From NCBI GenBank assembly GCA_033065855.1, contig JAVXUO010002601.1, positions 248,001-312,000 on the forward strand: a stretch of DNA of 64,000 bases. Direction: 5' to 3'. The position numbers were made by a program, and so were the translations under genes. Below the pieces are notes generated by a model, which had not been told where the DNA came from, ran no database searches, and was given only the letters and a program-made list of their open reading frames with translations. The number at the start of each line of letters is the position of its first letter. The stretch's first letter is position 1. Shown in pieces: positions 59,113 through 64,000 of the stretch. Origin of the DNA: Escallonia rubra (lineage: Eukaryota; Streptophyta; Magnoliopsida; Escalloniales; Escalloniaceae).

Positions 59113-60545
59113 AGATTTAGGGTGTGTTTGATAACGCAATTAAACATTTAAAACTTAAAATTTTTAATTAAGTGCGCTTAATAATGCTAAATCTTGTATC
59201 ACATAAAAAATTAATTCCTACTAAAAATAGACCAAAATTTTAAGTTAGGGTGGACTTACTTAGGGGCCGTTTAACAGGGTTTTTTTTTTGCTCTTTTTTT
59301 TTCAGTTTTGAAAATTGGGAAAAATAGGAGTGTTTGGTACCACTTTTTTTTTTCAATTTAAAAAGTGGCTTTTTAAATTGTAGAGTAAAAAAAAAAAAGA
59401 GGAAAAAGCTCTTTTCGTTTTCATTTAAAAAAAAAATTTTGAGACCTCCACCACAACTCACCCACCACCGGTAGCCACCGCCCACTGTCGCCCGGCAGCC
59501 ACCACCGGGCGACGGTGAGTGGTGGCCACCACCGCTGGCCGGAGGCCACCTCCGGCAGCCACCGCCGCTCGACAGCCACCTCCGGCCGTCGACAACCACC
59601 ACGGGGCGGCAGGTGGCCTCCGGCCGCTGGCAGCCACCGCCGGCATCCACCACCTCCAGCCGTTGGCAGTCACCACCGGCAGCCACTGCCGGCGACAACC
59701 ACCGCCGGCCACCACCACCGTCGACCACCGCTACGCCCCACCATCGCCACCGCAAACCACCACAAAAAAAAAGTCAAAATAAAAAGGGTTACCAAACACA
59801 AAAAAAAAAAAAAAAGAGTTATCAAACACCCACTTCTTTTTGTAAAAAAATAAATTTAAGTTGTTCTTTAAAAACTGAAGACAAAAAAAAAACCTCCGTC
59901 AAACAGAGCCTTAATGCTGATTACTTAATTATAAGTGAAATGATTAAATGTTATTTAACATACTTTTACATAAAAAAAATATATATCACAATGATGCCGC
60001 CTCAATTAATTTGCTGGCAACACCGCTTTTACCACAATACAACCACCATCACAACTATTATTTCCTTTTACTACCACCACCACAAGCCACTATCACCACC
60101 ACCATCTCCACCTTACCGTCGCTGTTGTCACCGCATCCATTTTCGCAAAAATTATCGAAAGATTCACCACACGACAACCACGTCTCCACGCTCCATTACC
60201 GCCACCATTGACACATTGTTGCTGTCGCCACCGCCGCCACCACCACTATTACTACTCCATCGTCGCTGCCACCACCACCACTATTACTACTCCATCGTCG
60301 CTGCCACCATCACCAACACGATTTTAGCCCCCCCCCAAACAAAGTTATAAAGTACATAAACAAATGCATAATTTTGGCAAAATAGATAAATTTGTAAATA
60401 AAATAATTTTCAGACATCTGCTTTTTGTTTACCAAACACGTTAACTTATTTTTCAGTAAAAATTCAGTCGCTTAAAGTTTTCAGTTTTACAAATTCAGTG
60501 CTAAAACTTTTTCAACACTTAAATTTCAGTTTTATCAGACTCCCA
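59113..60545. mobile_element. Outer element of a nested pair, ends GGGTGTGTTTGATAA / TTATCAGACTCCC
   Basis: The left end GGGTGTGTTTGATAA (59119) and the right end TTATCAGACTCCC (60530-60543) form imperfect inverted repeats around about 1.4 kb. Both sides carry CATTTAAAACTTAAAA- or TTTTCAGTTTTA-like AT-rich subterminal motifs. A complete Tourist-like element sits inside (59263-59910), which explains the unusual length. The right-hand interior (60020-60330) is a CACCACCA-rich block like the cores of the sibling elements. Confidence 0.45.
59263..59910. mobile_element. Tourist/PIF-Harbinger-like element with GC-rich core, 648 bp
   Basis: The ends GGGGCCGTTTAACAGG and, complemented, GGCTCTGTTTGACGG are flanked by TTA on both sides (59260-59262 and 59911-59913). 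The interior repeats the plan of the element at 54766: poly-T arm, TTCAGTTT motifs, a CCACCGCCGGC-type core (59450-59750), then GTCAAAATAAAAAGGGTTAC, which is shared exactly with that element. They are two copies of one family. Confidence 0.75.
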
Positions 60546-60959
60546 AATAATGTGGAAGAGCGTGATTTCATTGATACATCATGTTTAATGTCAAGATATA
60601 TGAGTTAAGATGTAACACCTAAAGTTCAAACACATGTTTGGCACGAGACCCGATATTGAAATTTAAAACATACGCAGTATGATTTAGGATGTGATACCTA
60701 AAATTTAAAATTGGAACAGACTAAATAATAAAAAGACCCCGCAATCTCGCCATCAGGTTGAGCGGATAGCCCCTAACTTCATGGCATGTTCTCAAATCTA
60801 ATTGGCTCAAAAATTTTCTTACACCGCTAATCCATCCGACGACCACCATGAGTCGCCTTTATCGGACTCATTCTAACTCACCTACTCGATATAACGACAA
60901 CCGATATGAATGTAACTCCGGCTGACGAAATATAACTAGAAAATGTTATGCTTTTTAAC

Positions 60960-61854
60960 TAGGGCTATATACGAATCGAGTTCGAGCCGAACATAGGTGT
61001 GTTCGAACTCGGTTCGTATAATTTTTGGTGTGTTCGAGCTCGGCTCGAGTTCGTTAAGAACCAAAATATAAATGTTCGAACTCGGCTCGAGTTCGTGACT
61101 CCACAACTCGGGCTCGACTCGTTTGACTCGTTTAACTATACGAGCCAAACTCGAGTTCCAAAACTCGGACCGTATTCATGTTCATATCCAACCAAATCCC
61201 TAAATTTTTCTCAGATTCCTCAATCTTTGACGCAATCAAGCTTTAGACATTGATGAATAAAAAACAATCTATAGAACATACAAGGAAGAAGGGGATGCAA
61301 AATGAAAAACATACAACAAGAGATCGACCGGAGATGAAGTCATCGGCAATAGTATGATACAACTTTGACGACGGGGCATAGGAGGCGTCGACGGTGGGGA
61401 GACGGAGGCGTCGGCGATGGAGCTCGCCGTCGACGGCGGGGAGACCTCCGGTGTCGGAGCTTCTAGACCTTCTCCACAAGACTTTTGACTCTCTGAGTTT
61501 GTTTTGATGTGTGCGATGGAAATATGTGGTAATATCTTATTCCCCTTAGGTTTAGCTTTAACTTAGATAATTAAATAGGTTTGGACATAATTACATAGGT
61601 TTAGCTTTAACTTAGATAATATAATCTTATTTATATTGATACAAATATTTATGTTTATATAAAATATACAAACTCTAAATGTTTGCGAATATTAATAAAC
61701 GAACAATAAAATGTTCATGCTCGGCTCTTTTAATAAATGAGCCCTAAAATAATGTTCGTGTTCTGTTCATTTGTGAAGTGAACGAACACGAACGAATTTT
61801 TAGCGAACTGAACGATAAGCTGTTCGTAAACAATTTTTTTCATTTACCACCCTA
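60960..61854. mobile_element. hAT-type element, 895 bp, with perfect 8-bp TSD
   Basis: The element starts TAGGGCTATATACGA and ends TTACCACCCTA, and is flanked by TTTTTAAC at 60952-60959 and 61855-61862. TAGGG...CCCTA ends with an 8-bp duplication define hAT. The left subterminal region contains many copies of GTTCGAACTCGG / GCTCGAGTTCG palindromes (60975-61160), and the right region has GTTCGTG/GAACGAACACGAACG motifs (61755-61830). These are candidate transposase-binding clusters. No transposase frame is present. The GC-rich piece at 61380-61450 (GGCGTCGACGG repeats) may be captured DNA. Confidence 0.88.
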
Positions 61855-61862
61855 TTTTTAAC

Positions 61863-64000
61863 ATGTCAAATAGAGGGGTAATTTGGTTTAGGCGAAAAAA
61901 GAAAGAAAAAAAAATGCACGAGCAAAGTGAAGAAAAATAATCGCACGGTTCATACTAACTAACCTTTCATCCAACGCCTCAAGTAACATTCACTTATGCA
62001 AGCACGATAGCTGAACAGGGACAGTACCGTTTATACAGTCCCTCGTAATGCCACTGGCACACACCAAGATTTCGCAGAGAGAGCTTGTTTTCTCGATACC
62101 CGTCCCCAGACTCCCGGTACTGTCCCTTATCCCGGATTGATCCGCCATCAATATGTCATTGGCTCATTGTTCTTGATTTGTCTATTGCTGTGAACTAAAT
62201 ACCGAAGCAAAAGTTCATGTACTAATTGAGTGCTGTTTGTATATCTTTTTTTGCAGGATTTGTAGAGACAAAATTCGAATTGGAGAGGTACGCCATGGAG
62301 ATCCCCTTCGTTGTTTTTCTGTGCGTTGCAAACGATATATATATGCTTGCGAATTGTGTGTAAATGCAAGAAGTTATAATTTTGATCGTCCAATCCGGTA
62401 TTTGTGTATGTGTTTTGGGTAAAATCTGGACCATTTTAGCTGTAGATGCGGATATTGAATCGGATTATTGTGTTTAAGCTGTACAAACTCTGCGTGAAGG
62501 CTTGAAGTGGTAAGTCCACTATGGTAAACCAATACGACTTCTGGGTTAGTGGGACCTTTTCAAATCAGGCATGTTTTTTTCAGTTCAAAAGGATCATGTG
62601 AACTCTGGATATTTGAACTTATCTAGTGAAATGGAGATTGATTGCTGGCCTTTGTTTATGTGCATAACGGGAATAGAAGCAAGAAGTATGGTAGGCTGAG
62701 AAATTAATTTCAGTCCTAATATTTTTATCCCCTATTGGCTTTTGGTAAACGAGGGAGTACTGAATGTCTTGTACATGAGAGTGAGGATATGTGGGTTCAT
62801 TATTATGAGGAATGAAATCCCATAGCACTACACAGTCAGCCACGCGAATTACATGTGTTAAACTTGCTTGCGGAGGCCCATGGTATATATAAGTATTGAA
62901 TATCAACAAGTGTCTACCCTTAACTTCTCATGTCAAGATGGAGTAGAGAAATCATTCCTTTGCTTTATCGACTGGCCCTTTCCTGTTGTTGTAAATGAAA
63001 TAGCCTGATAGGATCACATAGGTTGATGTATACATATTGTCCGAAAAATGGAGCTCCAAGAAACGGGGTTTGCTTTTCACGTGTTTCTCTCACACTTCCA
63101 GTGTTTGCTTGTGCTATCTTTTCTTGCTCCTCTTGTATTTCACTGACTACTATTTTGTTAACTTTCTTGTATTTAAGACCTATGTCTATGTACCGAGATG
63201 CTAAAATTATCAGAGACTTATTTGAGATGCTTTTATCCTGTCGAGAGTTCTTTGAGTCTCTTTTATAGGACAAATTTTGACACTTCCTAGACTACATACT
63301 CCAATATCTTTCATTAAAATCTTCAGATTTCTATTTCTACATATTCTTTTGCACCAAGAGCAACTTTTACTGATATTTAAAGTACGTGAATCAACTTTTC
63401 TGCCGAGTATTCTCTCTAGCTGTGATATTCGTTTGTCGGTCTGCAAAATTGTAATGCCCCAAATGCATTAAATAGAACATAGTGGCAGGGCAGAGCAGAG
63501 CATATATAGCACCTTAGTCAGAAGCCTATAACCAAAGTATTTAAGGTTAGATCCATGTGTCTCAGAATAACCATCTGAGTCCCAAAATTAACTAATGGTT
63601 CTGATACATCTAGTTGTCTGCAAACCGAGCAGCAAATAAATAAACATTGTTGGTTATTGCAAAAATACTATCCAAAACCTTCCTTAGTAGCTTAACTATA
63701 AAACAAAGGAAGTGAGCACATATCTGATATCCTGGTACTGTCTGAGGGTCTGAGCTTGATACTTCTGCATTGATTCGCCAAATCTTTTTCTTTGCATTTG
63801 ACTTTGATGTCAGATGTTCTGCCGTTCCTGAACTATGGTTGCAGGGTCTGGCTTTTGTCCGCCCCATCCATTCTTCCCCGTTGCCTATCTCAGCAGAAGG
63901 CTGATGGTTCAAAGCACATGAGTTCCTCTTGATCTTAAAGTGAGTTACATCTCAAAATTCTGAGCACGTTATTCCTGATCTGTGGGCCATGTGTGGACCA
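61863..64000. other. Window end, possible unassigned exons
   Basis: A 31 bp exon-like piece at 62257-62287 (after TTTTTTTGCAG, before GTACGC) would read ICRDKIRIGE on the + strand. A - strand frame at 63710-63912 reads MNHQPSAEIGNGEEWMGRTK, with TAEHLTSKSNAKKKIWRINAEV further on, and looks protein-like. I could not connect either to a gene or assign a family. The remainder shows no clear feature. Confidence 0.25.

Noticed and set aside
59240..60350. Frames of 171 and 245 codons near 59-60 kb
   Set aside because: They run across the termini and simple-repeat cores of two nested elements; no ATG context, domain or splice support.
1..64000. CRISPR arrays, bacterial operons, rRNA or tRNA genes
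   Set aside because: None seen. The direct repeats present are tandem duplications, microsatellites or transposon ends. I did not find cloverleaf-forming tRNA sequences, though a covariance search was not possible here.

Overview
The window is nuclear DNA from a flowering plant, most likely a eudicot. Genes are split by many GT-AG introns, spacers are AT-rich, and there are many small DNA transposons, LTR remnants and microsatellites. The proteins I can reconstruct belong to plant-specific families. I could not narrow the species further.

Layout. (1) 1-1.7 kb: the last three coding exons of a SAWADEE-domain protein (SHH type) on the + strand; its 5' part was not resolved. (2) 3.7-6.0 kb: an unusual cluster of hairpin-rich repeats. 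One 1.7 kb inverted repeat has arms of about 400 bp and carries TA microsatellites inside its arms; a second element beside it has a similar architecture but different sequence. (3) 6.7-14.8 kb, - strand: a complete 16-exon MUT9-like (MLK/PPK) casein-kinase-1-related protein kinase gene of 677 codons with a 4.2 kb first intron. (4) 14.8-29 kb: gene-poor sequence with a solo LTR (TSD GCGCA) and a transposon nested in another transposon. (5) 29.0-29.7 kb, - strand: an intronless DUF761 / ACRE146-like gene. (6) 29.7-39.3 kb: spacer with MITEs and two hAT-like elements with 8-bp target-site duplications. (7) 39.5-40.0 kb, + strand: an intronless DUF1677 gene with a TATA box. (8) 42.6-51.4 kb, - strand: a complete 18-exon class III HD-ZIP gene of the ATHB-15/CORONA type (838 codons), with a miR165/166 site split across a splice junction, a probable GC-AG intron, and an LTR/primer-binding-site remnant in its last intron. 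(9) 52-64 kb: spacer with two sibling Tourist-like elements carrying GC-rich cores, one of them nested in another element, and an 895 bp hAT element with a perfect 8-bp TSD. The last 2 kb may hold exon fragments that I could not assign.

The genes are unrelated neighbours and do not form a functional cluster. Two are known developmental or chromatin regulators: the HD-ZIP III factor (meristem, vascular and leaf polarity, under miR165/166) and the MLK kinase (histone H3 and light/circadian phosphorylation). The SHH-type protein belongs to a chromatin-reader family linked to RNA-directed DNA methylation. The most novel material is the hairpin-rich repeat pair at 3.7-6.0 kb.
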